This document shows, piece by piece, positions 1 through 10,462 of a DNA stretch of 64,000 nucleotides (position 1 is the first letter of the stretch; the number at the start of each line of letters is the position of its first letter). Position numbers and translations under genes: made by a program. Location of the stretch: NCBI RefSeq assembly GCF_038502225.1, contig NC_091293.1, positions 10,183,910-10,247,909 on the forward strand. The letters are read 5' to 3'. This stretch comes from Cherax quadricarinatus. Its lineage: Eukaryota > Arthropoda > Malacostraca > Decapoda > Parastacidae. The notes under the pieces were generated by a model, which was given only the letters and a program-made list of their open reading frames with translations, was not told the origin of the DNA and ran no database searches.

Positions 1-1121
1 AAAGCAGCTAAGGTCAAGTTAGCCTGTCCTGACATACAGACGGACACAATTAGTCCAATTGATTTAATTATTGGAAGTGATTATTATCACTGTTTTGTGC
101 AAAATATAGTAAGTAAACATGATGTTCACTTGCTGAAAACAGCAGGAGGCCACATGATATGTGGTCCCATTCCCTCTCAAAGTGGGAAAGAAGCTGATAT
201 TGATTCAGTGGAAAATGTACTAGTTACGAGAATAACCGCTGATCATGTACCACAGCAAAAATTATCATTACTGGAAGAAATGAATGAACCAGTTGATAAG
301 TTGTGGGATTTAGATGCGATAGGTATTGATGTAAATAAACCAAGCCCACAAGAGTCTCAGACTTATAACCAATATTTGGACACTGTCAAATATAAAGATA
401 GACAATATTGGGTTAGGTTACCATGGAAATTAAATCCACCACATCTGCCTAGCAACTATCGCATGTCTTTCGGACAGATGAAAGCACAAATACATGAGCT
501 CAGGAAGAATCCAGAGCTACTGACTGTCTATGATAATATCATACAAGAACAGTTGGACAATAAATTCATTGAGGAAATAGTCGAAGATAAGTTGAAGACA
601 GAAGCTCATTGTCTCCCGCACCTTGGAGTCAGGAAAGATTCTGAAACCACTCCACTACGTGTTGTATATAATTGCAGCGCACGTGCAAATAAAGATGTAG
701 CAAGTCTTAATGACTGTCTGATGACCGGACCCTTACTAACTGAGAAGTTTGGAGACGTGCTTATGAAATTTCGTACAAACCCATTTGCCTACACGGCTGA
801 TATTTCCAAAGCTTTCTTAAGAGTAGGACTACAAGAAATAGATCGAGATTATACTCGATTCTTGTGGCCTGAAAATCCACATGATCCTCAAAGTCCTGTG
901 AAAACTTATCGTTTCAAATCAGTATTATTTGGTGCAACATCCTCTCCATTCTTACTAGAAGCTACTCTAAATACACATTTGAAGAAATCTGAAAGTCCCT
1001 TCAAAGAAATCTTAAAGAAAAGTTTCTATGTGGACAATCTTCAAGGTACTGTGAATAAAGAGGAGGATTTGAAATCCTTATACAGAGAAGCTAACAAGGA
1101 GATGAAAGAAGCAAATATGCC
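1..1121 (+). pseudogene. BEL/Pao pol, part 1: end of aspartic peptidase and reverse transcriptase palm
   Basis: Frame 1 is open from base 1. The first residues hold LIIGSDYY, the conserved motif at the end of the retropepsin-like domain of BEL/Pao elements. The RT core follows: a VVYNCSAR stretch, ADISKAFLRV carrying the motif A aspartate, LFGATSSPFLL for motif B, and FYVDNL for motif C. YVDN in place of YVDD is common in this superfamily. In the cell this would copy element RNA to cDNA inside virus-like particles. The frame runs into foreign sequence at about 1122, after EANMP, and resumes at about 1257, so this piece is a fragment. Confidence 0.85.
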
Positions 1122-1256
1122 GTCCTGCTCCACCTCTGGTTAGTGTGACTTTGTCAATGGTCCAAGTCGGACCGAAACATCGTCGTAAGCTTCTCTCTTT
1201 TATGTGCGGGTTATTTGTGTATCGTTCCAGTCACGGTATTGTGCCTTTTTTGTTAT
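1122..1256 (+). mobile_element. Penelope-type terminal fragment inserted in BEL/Pao pol
   Basis: The pol frame stops at ATGCC near 1121 and resumes at TTAAGGGAACTT near 1257; the roughly 135 bases between are foreign. They contain a hammerhead-like core at 1151-1178: TTGTCAA, a five-pair helix (GGTCC 1159-1163 with GGACC 1169-1173), then GAAAC. The same arrangement is seen in the Penelope tails at 7443, 12184 and 56297. The right edge is AT-rich (TTATTTAT). I could not find a convincing target-site duplication, so the mechanism of insertion is inferred from the tail type only. Confidence 0.55.
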
Positions 1257-2572
1257 TTATTAAGGGAACTTATCAAGGAAGATTTCCCTGAAACTGAAAT
1301 TCCTGATTGCAACAATATGCTGGGACTTAATTGGAACACACAGGAAGATACTTTGAGTCTCAAAAGGATAAACAATAAATCATGCAGTACACTCACTAAA
1401 CGTAGTTTACTGTCAGAGGTATCACAATGTTTTGATATTCTAGGACTCGTCTCACCAATTACCATAAAGGGTAAAATACTTATGCAAGATGCATGGAAGC
1501 TCAAAATTGGATGGGATGAGAAACTGCCTCTAGAAATGAGTCAAGCATGGGATGAAATATCCAAGGAGTTTAAACAACTTAATCAAATTAAATTTCCCAG
1601 ACAAATAAGTCAAGAGGGAAACAAGTACACATTATATGTGTTCTGTGATGCGTCAACCAGAGGTTATGGCGCTGTAGCTTACATGAGTAATGTTGAAGGA
1701 AGTACACTAATTACTTCAAAGGCCAGGGTAGCACCCTTGAAGGTCAGAACAGTACCGCAATTGGAACTGACAGCACTCTATGTAGGTACAAAATTAGCTG
1801 TCTATCTCAACAAAGTACTTGATCATCTCACTATTGAGAAAACCGTGATCTGGAGTGATAATGAAGCAGTTCTCCAGTGGTTAAGAAATAATAAGAGTAA
1901 GTTGGTCTATGTACAGAACAGAGTAGCAGAAATAAAAGAGATGCAGAGAGATTATCTCTTTCTCCACGTCTCTACCCAAGAGAATCCAGCTGACATGTTG
2001 TCACGTGGTGTCCCACTCAAGAAATTTGTGGATAATAAATTATGGCTCCACGGACCGAACTGGCTCTTTAATGAAAATAACTGGCCTCAGCAAAAAGCTC
2101 ACATTATGCCAGAAGAAACAGTTTGCTTGAACACAGCAGAAATAAGTTGTGTAAGTACTGCAGACACAACAGAAATAGTCATTGATGGATCTAAATACTC
2201 ATCTTTGGGTAAACTCTTAAGAGTTACAGCTCTTGTCTTTAAATACATTAAAGGAATAAAACCTGATTATGAATGTCTTGAACCCATTAAATACTGGGTG
2301 AAACTAATACAGAAAGATGTTTTCTCTACAGAATATAAATTTCTAGAAACACAAGATAAATCCCCAAAGAAACCTGTTATGATTAATTCTTTAGGACTTT
2401 ATCTCGACTCAGAAAAGATTAAAAGATGTCGAGGAAGAATTCATAATTCTTCACTACCTAAAGAAGCCATACATCCAATATTGATCCCCAAGAATCATTG
2501 GCTAACAAAACTGATTGTACAAAACGCCCACAGTAACGTGTTACACGGTGGGGTAGCTGACACACTGTCATA
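1257..2572 (+). pseudogene. BEL/Pao pol, part 2: RT end, RNase H and start of the zinc-binding domain
   Basis: The pol frame resumes with LRELIKEDFPE and runs through the RT connection into RNase H. VFCDASTRGYGAVAY carries the first catalytic Asp, QLELTAL the Glu and IWSDNEAVL the next Asp; the typical HVSTQENPADMLSRG stretch follows. The His pair of the integrase zinc finger (NAHSNVLHGG) is at the end. Just after it one extra base (about 2571-2574) throws the frame out; the downstream sequence continues in the next frame toward the Cys pair in DCITC. It would remove RNA from the cDNA hybrid in a live element. Confidence 0.85.
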
Positions 2573-2573
2573 T

Positions 2574-3740
2574 ACGACAATCCTACTGGATACCTCAACG
2601 TCGACAAAGTGTGAAAAAACAAATAAGGGACTGTATTACTTGTCGTCACTATGATATGCGAGTATGTCAGTATCCAGGTCCACCTCCATATCCCTCTGAA
2701 AGAGATTGTCATATCACTCCATTTGAGGTGACAGGTGTAGATTACACTGGACCAATAATTTTAACCAAAACAGTTGACAAAGTTCCCATCAAGGTGTACA
2801 TCTGTTTGTTCACTTGTGCTACAACTAGAGCAGTACATCTAGAAGTAGCCACTGACATGTCTGCTGAAACCTTTATCAGATTATTCAGAAGGTTTGCATC
2901 CAGAAGGGCGTGTCCCAGACTGATGATTTCAGATAATGCAACGAACTTTGTTGCTGGTGCTGCTTATATAAGCAAGATCTTTGATCAACCAGAAGTACAA
3001 CAGATGCTGAATCAACGCAGTTGTCGTTGGACATACATTCCTCCTAAATCTCCATGGCACGGCGGATTTTATGAAAGAATGATCGGCATTGTAAAACATT
3101 GTTTAAGGAAGACTCTTCATCGTCAGAGAATAGACTTAGAAGAATTCCGTACAGTTGTGACTGAAATAGAAAATAGAGTCAACAACAGACCTCTAACTTA
3201 TGTTACCGATGATCTGGACAATTTAGAAGTGTTAAGTCCATCTCATTTACTCCATGGCAGAAGGCTCGAACCTGTTCCTCCCATGAATGATAAAGAAATC
3301 ATAGAGGATCCTACTTATTTCGAACCTGAGCAACTCAGACGTAAATTCAAACACCTTAATAAAGTGATTGAACGTTGGGAGAAAATTTGGCGAACACTTC
3401 TAGAGAGAACACTTCTATGGAGCTGGTGTTCCTGAAAATCATAAGTCATTAAGACCTGGTGACATAATGATTATTGACAATGATGGTCCGAGGTCCCAAT
3501 GGCCACTTGGAAAAATTGTGACCATATCCTGATGCAAATGGAATTGTCAGGACAGTTGATGTTTTGAGCAAAGGTGTAGTGAATAAGCGGACAATAAATA
3601 AACTAGTACCGTTAGAATTACACAGTGTTGAAAACAAAATTAGTGATTCTCCAGAAACCACACAGACTAAAGCTGTTCAGAAAAGACAAGCAGCAGTGGT
3701 GGCGAATGAGAAAATCAAATTAATGTTAAGTGATGAATAG
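2574..3740 (+). pseudogene. BEL/Pao pol, part 3: integrase and C-terminal domain, frameshifted
   Basis: After the frameshift the frame reads through QRRQSVKKQIRDCITC (Cys pair of the zinc finger) into a DDE integrase core. The three acidic positions lie in GVDYTGPI, ISDNATNF and SPWHGGFYERM. The C-terminal DNA-binding region is broken. A repeated AACACTTCTA near 3392-3412 disrupts the frame after WEKIWR, and a second shift near 3525 interrupts RPGDIMIIDN...QWPLGKIV. The last readable frame ends at the TAG at 3738-3740. Integration activity is therefore not expected from this copy. Confidence 0.82.
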
Positions 3741-3798
3741 TTCACCTGCAGCGAACCTCCGCCGCTCCCCAGTGTGGAGAAATTTTCTCCAGGAGGGG

Positions 3799-4652
3799 GG
3801 TATCAGCCCCTTTCAGCCCCTTCAGCCCCTTTCAGCCCTGAGGGGCCCAGCCCTCTCAGAAGGGGCAAGCATCTTGTTTACTGCTACAGCGAGTAATTGA
3901 TAGCAGATCCAGTATGAGTATGGGACGTGGTCGCTTCGACCGATGCTCCTGCAGTGTTGTAAAGTGTATTTTAATAAGAGACAGTCCATCTCTTACCTTA
4001 GCAGGACAATTAAGGAAAATTTTGCTCCCACTTTATTACCATAGTAAAGATAGTGGACATTGTTGTCTATGCTTAAGACAGCAAGATTTAAACATTCTGC
4101 TTTGCCTCATGGAGGAAGTGGCAAGGAAGCAAAAGTACTAGGTCAGCTTTTCCTTTGTGCTGGGGGCAGTGACGGCGTGGGGTGCTGTGGCGTCTTCAGA
4201 TTACTTTTGACTCTACTGAGAGTGACACTGATGCCAGGATAACCAACAAAGAACGATCTGTGCGTTAGTGTGAACAAAGTGTCTCATAAAACACAATAAA
4301 CACTTAAGAGAAGTGTTATCAGCTTCTTTAGTGATAAGATTGTGAACAATAAAGACAAATCTTGTGGAACATAGTGTACCAGAGTGCGCATTCCTAGACT
4401 ATGGAAGACGTGGACATCCAAGGACACTTCAGCTTCTATCAAGTCACCGATACCTGTCGAAGGTGTGAAGAGCACCATAGCTCACGCTACAAGAGCAAGG
4501 TAGGTTACGAATTTCTTGTAGTACGGGGGACTGCGCAGTTCTTGAGTCGCAAGGAGTTTGTAATCAACCTATAGTCGGCAGTTAGGTGCGGACTTTTGAG
4601 TCCACACAAGTAAGTTTGTCAGCCATCAGTGAATGAAATATGCTGACATAAC
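3799..4652 (+). repeat. Putative 3' LTR of the BEL/Pao element
   Basis: A purine tract (AGGAGGGGGG, 3789-3798) stands 50 bases after the pol stop, where the plus-strand primer of an LTR element belongs. The next 850 bases have no coding match and hold AATAAA near 4297, as expected for an LTR polyadenylation signal. A short direct repeat of CAGCCCC motifs begins the region. The right end is a guess at ATAACA. The 5' LTR is outside the window, so terminal identity cannot be tested here. Confidence 0.35.
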
Positions 4653-4837
4653 ACCCCCTAGGGGTAAATTATTGTTTACATAATATGATCTATTCCAGCC
4701 CGTTGAGAGATGATCATGACAACAATTCAAGACCTCGTCTGCAGGGGCGGCTGTGTAGACGATTTGCTGTCTTTTATCAGCTAAGTGCTCCCTATATTTA
4801 AATTTATAAATAATAAGTTTAGCTGGAAATGCCATTT

Positions 4838-5158
4838 CTCAACAGAGGTCCCTGAATCTGCACTCTCTCGAAAGGCGTAGAATTAGGGGGGATATGATCG
4901 AGGTGTATAAATGGAAAACAGGAATAAATAAAAGGGATGTAAATTGTGTGCTGAAAATTTCCAGCCAAGACAGGACTCGCAGCAATGGTTTCAAGTTGTA
5001 AAAATTTAGATTCAGGAAGGATATAGGAAATCACTGGTTTGGTAATAGAGTTGTGAATGAGTGGAACAAGCTCCCGAGTACAGTTATTGAGGCTAAAGCG
5101 TTGTGTAGTTTTAAAAATAGGTTAGATAAATACATGAGTGGGTGTGGGTGGGTGGTTC
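4838..5158 (+). pseudogene. CR1-like LINE, 3' end of the RT ORF (fragment A)
   Basis: The plus strand reads LNLHSLERRRIRGDMIEVYKW, then a one-codon stop, then FRKDIGNHWFGNRVVNEWNKLP and SFKNRLDKYMSG. This is the C-terminal region after the RT thumb that is typical of CR1-type non-LTR elements. Only the last hundred or so codons survive, as usual for 5'-truncated LINE copies. It joins a different LINE tail at about 5158. Confidence 0.7.
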
Positions 5159-5614
5159 CTGAACCTGTATTCCCTGGAACGCAGGCGGGAGAGATACATG
5201 ATTATATACACCTGGAAAATCTTAGAGGGACTAGTACCGAACTTGCACACGAAAATCACTCACTACGAAAGCAAAAGACTTGGCAGACGATGCAACATCC
5301 CCCCAATGAAAAGCAGGGGTGTCACTAGCACGTTAAGAGACCATACAATAAGTGTCAGGGGCCCGAGACTGTTCAACTGCCTCCCAGCATACATAAGGCG
5401 GATTACCAACAGACCCCTGGCAGTCTTCAAGCTGGCACTGGACAAGCACCTAAAGTCGGTTCCTGATCAGCCGGGCTGTGGCTCGTACGTTGGTTTGCGT
5501 GCAGCCAGCAGTAACAGCCTGGTTGATCAGGCTCTGATCCACCAGGAGGCCTGGTCACAGACCGGGCCGCGGGGGCGTTGACCCCCGGAACTTTCTCCAG
5601 GTAAACTCTAGGTA
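5159..5614 (+). pseudogene. CR1-like LINE, 3' end of another family (fragment B)
   Basis: This reads LNLYSLERRRERYMIIYTWK, then GPRLFNCLPAYIRRI and FKLALDKHLKSVPDQPGCG, ending in a GC-rich stretch with a stop at 5579-5581 and a tail to about 5614. It is a different family from its left neighbour. Its final 70 bases (5544-5614) match, in reverse orientation, the tail of the SINE at 39388-39640, which points to a LINE/SINE pair sharing one 3' end. On the right it meets the minus-strand LINE tail to tail. Confidence 0.7.
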
Positions 5615-6832
5615 CGCGTAGGCATTGCTGTCTTGGTTTAAGGTTGCTGCTTACCATAACCCCCAAGTCCTTTTCGCAATCTGTATGGCTAAGTTCTACA
5701 TCATTTAACTTATAAAAGCTAGGGTTATGGACACTCCCGAGCTTCAGAACCTTGCATTTATTTACATTGAACTGCATCTGCCATTTTTCTGACCAAGAAT
5801 CGAGTTTGTCTAAATCCTTCTGAAGTTCCCTAACATCTACGTTTGAATTAATTATCCTACCTATCTTTGTGTCATCGGCGAATTTGCTCATATCACTTGT
5901 AATACCCTCATCAAGGTCATTGATATATATTATAAACAACAATGGGCCTAAGACTGATCCCTTTGGTACGCAACTTGTTACAGATCCCACTCGGATTTAA
6001 CCCCATTTATGGACACTCTTTGCTTCCTGTCTGTGAACCATGACTCGATTCACGAGAGCACTTTTCCCCCAATGCCATGAGCTGCCACTTTCTTTAACAG
6101 TCTTTGGTGCGGAACTCTATCAAAATCCTTACTAAAATCTAAGTAAATAATATCAAATTCTTTATCGTGATCAACAACCTCAAAAGCTTTTCTGAAGAAA
6201 GTTAATAAATTAGTTAGACAAGAACGGCCTCTCGTGAATCCATGCTGAGTATCATTAACCAAGCTATGCTTATCGAGATGGCTTCTTATAATCTCAGCTA
6301 TAATTGACTCTAGTAATTTGTCTACAATTGAGGTTAGGCTTATTGGACGGTAATTTGACGGTAACGGCTTGTCCCCTGCTTTAAAAATAGGAATTACATT
6401 GGCCATCTTCCACATATCAGACACTACACCTGTTTGAAGAGATAAATTAAAAATATTAGTTAATGGTTCACAGAGTTCCATTTTGCATTCCTTAAGAACC
6501 CTTGAAAAAACCTCATCAGGACCCGGCGTCTTATTTTGCTTCAGTCTATCTGCTTCACAACCATTTCACTAGTGACTGTGATGTTACGTAATTTATCTTC
6601 TTCTAGCCCACTATAAAAATTAATTACTGGTATATTGTTAGTGTCTTCCTGTGTAAAAACCGAGAGAAAATAATTATTTAAAATCGAGCACATTTCATTC
6701 TCTTTGTCAGTAAGATGCCCATAGTTATTTTTAAGGGGACCTATCTTATCTCTAACTTTTGTTCTATAGACCTGGAAAAAACTCTTTGGGTTAGTTTTCG
6801 AATCCCTAGCAACTTTAATTTCATAGTCCCCT
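5615..6832 (-). pseudogene. LINE ORF2, reverse transcriptase half
   Basis: Starting from 6832 and reading left, the frame reads GDYEIKVARDSKTNPKSFF, directly following the endonuclease half once the insertion is removed. The RT core follows: NVIPIFKAGDKPLPSNYRPISL, GFTRGRSCLTNLL, IIYLDFSKDFDRVPH (motif A), GSVLGPLLFIIYINDL (motif B) and SKFADDTKIG (motif C, FADD). At least one frame change lies between about 5990 and 6050. The frame ends at NLKPRQQC, where a full element would go on for about 100 more codons. The call is secure; the copy is dead. Confidence 0.82.
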
Positions 6833-7520
6833 TTAGCTTTTCTTGAACATCAAAATGGTATACAATACCGACAGGTTGGTAGGTAAGACACACAGGCAAC
6901 AGTTAGGCAACTTTATTCCGAAACGTTTCGACTACACAGTAGGCTTCTTCAGTCCAATACAGAAAGTAGGCAGGAACAGTAGAGATGTGAAGACGATGTA
7001 ATCAGTCCATCACCCTTGAAGTCGTAGAATTTGAGGTTGTCAGTCCCTCAGCCTGGAGAAGTTCAGTTCCACAGTCAGGAACTATCTGAAGATCAAGCGA
7101 CAGTGCGGAGACTTAAATACTGTCGGAAGGAGAGGTGCATAGTAGTAGTAGTGAGATTGTAGCCACTGAGAGGTCATGTCCCTCTCAGATCCAACAATTC
7201 TCACTTGAAAAGGTTGTCCAAGGTGTTTTCTGTACCAAGATGCCATGTGTTGCAGTGTCTAACAAGATGAACATCAAAATGGTATACAACACCGACAGGT
7301 TGGCCGGTAAGACGCATATTCAACAGTTAGGCAACTTCTCAAGGCTGAGGGACTGGTAACCTCAAATTCTACGACTTCAAGGGTGATGGACTGATTACAT
7401 CGTCTTCACATCTCTACTGTTCCTCCTACTTTCTGTATTCGACTGAAGAAGCCTACTGTGTAGGCGAAACGTTTCGGAATAAAGTTGCCTAACTGTTGCC
7501 TATGTGTCTTAGCTTTTCTT
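6833..7520. mobile_element. Penelope-type short element with inverted arms, flanked by a 12-bp target-site duplication
   Basis: TTAGCTTTTCTT occurs at 6833-6844 and again at 7509-7520. Removing 6845-7520 restores the LINE ORF2 frame exactly (VKKGIRKAK joined to GDYEIKVARD), so the duplication is a true insertion footprint. Inside, 7338-7508 is largely the reverse complement of 6883-7065, and both arms end in a hammerhead-like motif (7443-7470 on plus, about 6924-6952 on minus). A further direct repeat, AACATCAAAATGGTATACAA, starts at 6846 and recurs near 7269. No coding sequence was recognised, so it is non-autonomous. Confidence 0.75.
7443..7470 (+). ncRNA. Hammerhead-like motif of the Penelope-type element
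   Basis: CTGAAGAA is followed by a six-pair helix (GCCTAC 7451-7456 with GTAGGC 7460-7465, loop TGT) and GAAAC at 7466-7470. This is the order of a hammerhead core: CUGANGA box, stem II, GAAA box. Hammerhead motifs are known in Penelope terminal repeats. Here the first box departs from the CUGANGA consensus, so self-cleavage is doubtful. A mirrored copy with one stem mismatch is at about 6924-6952 on the minus strand. Confidence 0.5.
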
Positions 7521-8680
7521 ATCCCCTTTTTAACGTCCCTCTTAATGTCAATATACTGATTCATAAGATGACCCTCCCCTCTTTTGATACGCCTATAAAT
7601 TCCTTTCTTATGCCATAGTAGATATTTGAGCCTATTATTCATCCACTTTGGGTCATTTCTATTTGATCTAATTTCTTTATACGGGATAAACGTTCTTTGA
7701 GCAGCATGTATAGTGTTCAGAAAACTGTCATATTGATAGCTCTCTTCGTTACTCCAGTCAACAGATGATAAGTGTTCTCTAAGCCCATCGTAATCTGCTA
7801 AGCGAAAATCTGGGACTGCTACTAAGTTATCGCTACTATCATACTTCCATTCAATGCTAAATGTAATTGATTTGTGGTCGCTAGCACCCAGTTCCTCTGA
7901 AATTTCTAAATTATTAACAAGGGATTCATTATTTGCCAGAACTAAGTCAAGCAGGTTATTACCCCTTGTAGGTTCTGTCACAAACTGCTTCAAAACACAA
8001 TCCTTAACTACTTCTAAGAAATCGTATGATTCTAAATTCCCAGTCAAGAAATTCCAATCAATATGACTAAAGTTAAAGTCTCCTAGAATTACTACATTAT
8101 CGTGCCTTGTGGCCCTAACAATTTCCTCCCATAGTAGTCTCCCTTGGTTCCTATCTAAGTTTGGAGGACGGTATATCACACCTAAAATCAATTTTTCATG
8201 CCCCTCTGAAAATTCTATCCAAACAGACTCTGTATGTGTAACTTCAGACTTAATACCCGTTTTTATGCAACAGTTCAAGCGATCTCGGACATACAATGCC
8301 ACCCCACCCCCCTTCCCGATACTTTTATCTACTTGGAACAATTTAAAACCTTGAATGTGACATTCCGCAGGCATGTCCCGATTTTTCATATTGAACCACG
8401 TCTCAGTTAAGGCAAATACATCAATGTTACCTGCACTAGCAACTAGTCTCAACTCGTCCATCTTATTCCTAGCACTTCGACTATTTGTGTAATATATACT
8501 TAAGGACCCTCCTTTCTCTTTACCCTTCCTACTTCTTTCTGTTATTCCTCTAAACCTATTACTGTCCTTGTCAATTAGTGCCACTGGCTTTCCAATATCT
8601 ACCTCATTTTGCCTATTACTAGTTCTCCTAGTACTCATATTGCTACACTGCGACTTCACTGTTTTCCCGCCAAAACCCAT
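7521..8680 (-). pseudogene. LINE ORF2, endonuclease half (EEP fold)
   Basis: The minus-strand frame runs from about 8680 and is open until the inserted element. It shows an endonuclease/exonuclease/phosphatase domain: YYTNSRSARNKMDEL (Asn box), VFALTETWF (Glu), GVIYRPPN, VVILGDFNFSHIDW (Asp and Asn) and LGASDHKSITF (final Asp-His). Such enzymes nick the target DNA to prime reverse transcription. The linker toward RT (IRSNRNDPKWMNNRLKYLLW) follows. All expected catalytic residues seem present in this half, yet it is severed from its RT by the insertion at 7508. Confidence 0.85.
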
Positions 8681-9230
8681 ACCACTAACTATTCCTAGTT
8701 TAAAGACCTAACAGCTCCCTCCACTGCGTTGGCAAGTGCTCCCACCCCACACCTAGATAAGTGAACCCCATCCCTGGCATACATGTCATTTCTGCCATAG
8801 AAGAGGTCCCAGTTGTCAATGAATGTTACCGCATTTTCCTTACAGTATCTGTCCAGCCAGCAATTGACACCAATTGCTCTGGACAACCCCAGGAAAACAC
8901 ACTCTCTGCCTCCTACTCCTATCCTTCAAGCAGAATGCCCTATCCATGTACCTAATCTGGCTATCCCCAACAACAACAATGTTTTTACCTTCCTTGGCGA
9001 CGTCCGTCGTGATGTTCCCAGTAGTCGACTCACATTCGTTAGGTAGCACTACACCTTCACTTGTGGAATTCGTCAAGACGTTCTCGATGGTTTTCGTTGG
9101 GGTTTCTAGGGATGTCTCATTCACGTCACCCAATGCTTCCTTGGTGCTCGTTGTGACATTCCCAGTAGAACACCCACATTCGTCAGGTATCTACCTCGTT
9201 CTGCTTGTTACTAGTTCCCCTAGAAGTCAT
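8640..9230 (-). pseudogene. Partial second copy of the LINE ORF1/ORF2 junction (esterase, internal deletion)
   Basis: On the minus strand, 9133-8840 reads KNIVVVGDSQIRYMDRAFC up to RVCFPG, then jumps to SRAIGVNCWLDRYC and on to YARDGVHLSRCGV near 8750. Compared with the longer copy at 9290-10090 it lacks the middle of the esterase domain, including the GGNN block, and the frame shifts at the deletion. It keeps the GDS box, which the longer copy has changed to GNS. The start of ORF2 is also repeated at about 9188-9245. An unequal tandem duplication within the element is the simplest reading. Confidence 0.7.
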
Positions 9231-9289
9231 AATATGACTACCCTGGGACTTCACTGTTTTCCTGCCAAAACCAATACCACTAACTATTC

Positions 9290-10090
9290 CTAGTTTAAAG
9301 TCCTAACAGCTCCCTCCACTGCAGTTGCCAGTGTCTCAACCCCAGACCTAGATAAGTGAACCCCATCCCTGGCATACATGTCATTTCTGCCATAGAAGAA
9401 GTCCCAGTTGTCTATTAATGTTACCGCACTTTCCTTACAGTATTTGTCCAGGCAGCAATTGACACCAATTGCCCTGGACAACCATTCATTTCCAACTCCT
9501 CTCCTTGGCAAAATACCACACATGACAGGGTTCCCACCCTTTCTCCTAATTATCTCTATTGCTAACCTATACCTGCTAATCAGGTCTTCACTCCTTCGTC
9601 TGCCAACATTGTTGCCTCCAGCAATGAGACAGATAATAGGATTGCTCCCATTACCTCTCATGATGTCATCCAGATGGCTAACAATATCCTCCATCCCAGC
9701 CCCAGGAAAGCAAACCCTCTGTCTCCTACTCCTGTCTTTCAAGCAGAACGCCCTATCCATGTACCTAACTTGGCTATTCCCAACAACAACAACAACAATA
9801 TTCTTACCTTCCTTGGTGTCGTTCGTCGTGGCGTTCCCAGTAGTTGACTCACATACGTCAGGTAGCACAGAGAATGCATTAGATGTTTCCACAACAGTTT
9901 CCACAGCAGTCTCTTTCTTCTTCATCGTTTCTACCTTTCCATTCGTCTTCTTGATCGTCAACTTCGTTCCATGCTGTCCAGCCACTGTCCAGTTTCCCTT
10001 CTTGACCTGAGGACTCAAAACAGGAGGACTGCTACGAATCTTCTTATTTTCCTCGGTCAGTCGCCGAATCTCCATCTTCGCCATCCTCAA
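9290..10090 (-). pseudogene. LINE ORF1: SGNH/GDSL-type esterase domain protein
   Basis: A 266-codon minus-strand frame. The first 75 residues are polar and Lys-rich. An SGNH-hydrolase domain follows: VVVVGNSQVRYMDRAFC (block I, normally GDS), CFPGAGMEDIV, CLIAGGNNVGRRR (block III Asn) and ARDGVHLSRSG (Asp-x-x-His). Esterase-type ORF1 proteins are known in CR1-group LINEs and are thought to act with ORF2 in the retrotransposition particle. The Asp of the GDS box is Asn here, so the nucleophile region is altered. It sits just upstream of ORF2 on the same strand, as expected. Confidence 0.75.
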
Positions 10091-10135
10091 TTCTTCCTTA
10101 AGCTGTTGGTAAAGTTGTTCGATGGAGGGTATCTT

Positions 10136-10395
10136 GGTTCAGTCCGTAGAGAGCACACTCGACACCTTGGGTAGTTTCAAATTTAGGTTGGATAAATGCA
10201 TGAATGAGAGGGGTTGGATTTTAGTGGGACTTGCATATGGGTGGATAGAGTTATCAGAGCTTATTTCTTGGGTAGTTTTGAAAATTTGGTTGGGTAAATA
10301 TTTTGTTAGTGAGATGGATTGTAAAGGACCTGCCTAGTATGGGCCAACAAGCCTGCTGCAGTGATCCTCCTTTCTTATGTTCTTATGTTCTTATA
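10136..10395 (+). mobile_element. CR1-like LINE 3' fragment with TTCTTATG microsatellite tail
   Basis: Reads GSFKFRLDKCMNERG on the plus strand, the last coding block of CR1-type LINEs, then a stop-rich 3' UTR. It ends in repeats of CTTATGTT at 10370-10395, the short 3' repeats such elements use in place of poly(A). It lies 68 bases before the first usable acceptor of the Ig exon. Confidence 0.65.
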
Positions 10396-10462
10396 TCAGA
10401 ACAGAAAGTAATAAAGGATAAACTCAAAATCCACTAAAATCGATTTGTTTCATACACCCCAG

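Larger units (their letters stand above)
1..3798 (+). mobile_element. BEL/Pao LTR retrotransposon, internal region, truncated at window start and decayed
   Basis: The order peptidase end, reverse transcriptase, RNase H, zinc-binding domain, integrase, then a short C-terminal domain is the BEL/Pao pol order. The reading frame is already open at base 1, so gag and most of the protease lie outside the window. The pol frame is broken by an inserted fragment at about 1122-1256, a one-base frameshift near 2572, a short duplication near 3400 and a further frameshift near 3525, so the copy cannot make a full polyprotein. It ends at a purine-rich tract (about 3791-3798) that could have primed plus-strand synthesis. 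The element family is firm; the boundaries are approximate. Confidence 0.85.
5615..10090 (-). mobile_element. CR1-like LINE on the minus strand, nearly full coding length, interrupted
   Basis: Reading leftwards the order is an esterase-type ORF1, a partial second copy of ORF1, then ORF2 with endonuclease and reverse transcriptase. ORF2 is split by a 664-bp Penelope-type insertion (6845-7508) with a 12-bp target duplication. The RT half carries frameshifts, and the 3' end is cut off at 5615 in the thumb region, where the sequence changes to another LINE tail. It is an inactive copy, but its layout can still be read. Confidence 0.8.

Noticed and set aside
3914..4242. Small plus-strand frames after the BEL/Pao pol as an extra gene
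   Set aside because: They lie in the putative LTR, overlap each other and show no recognisable motif.
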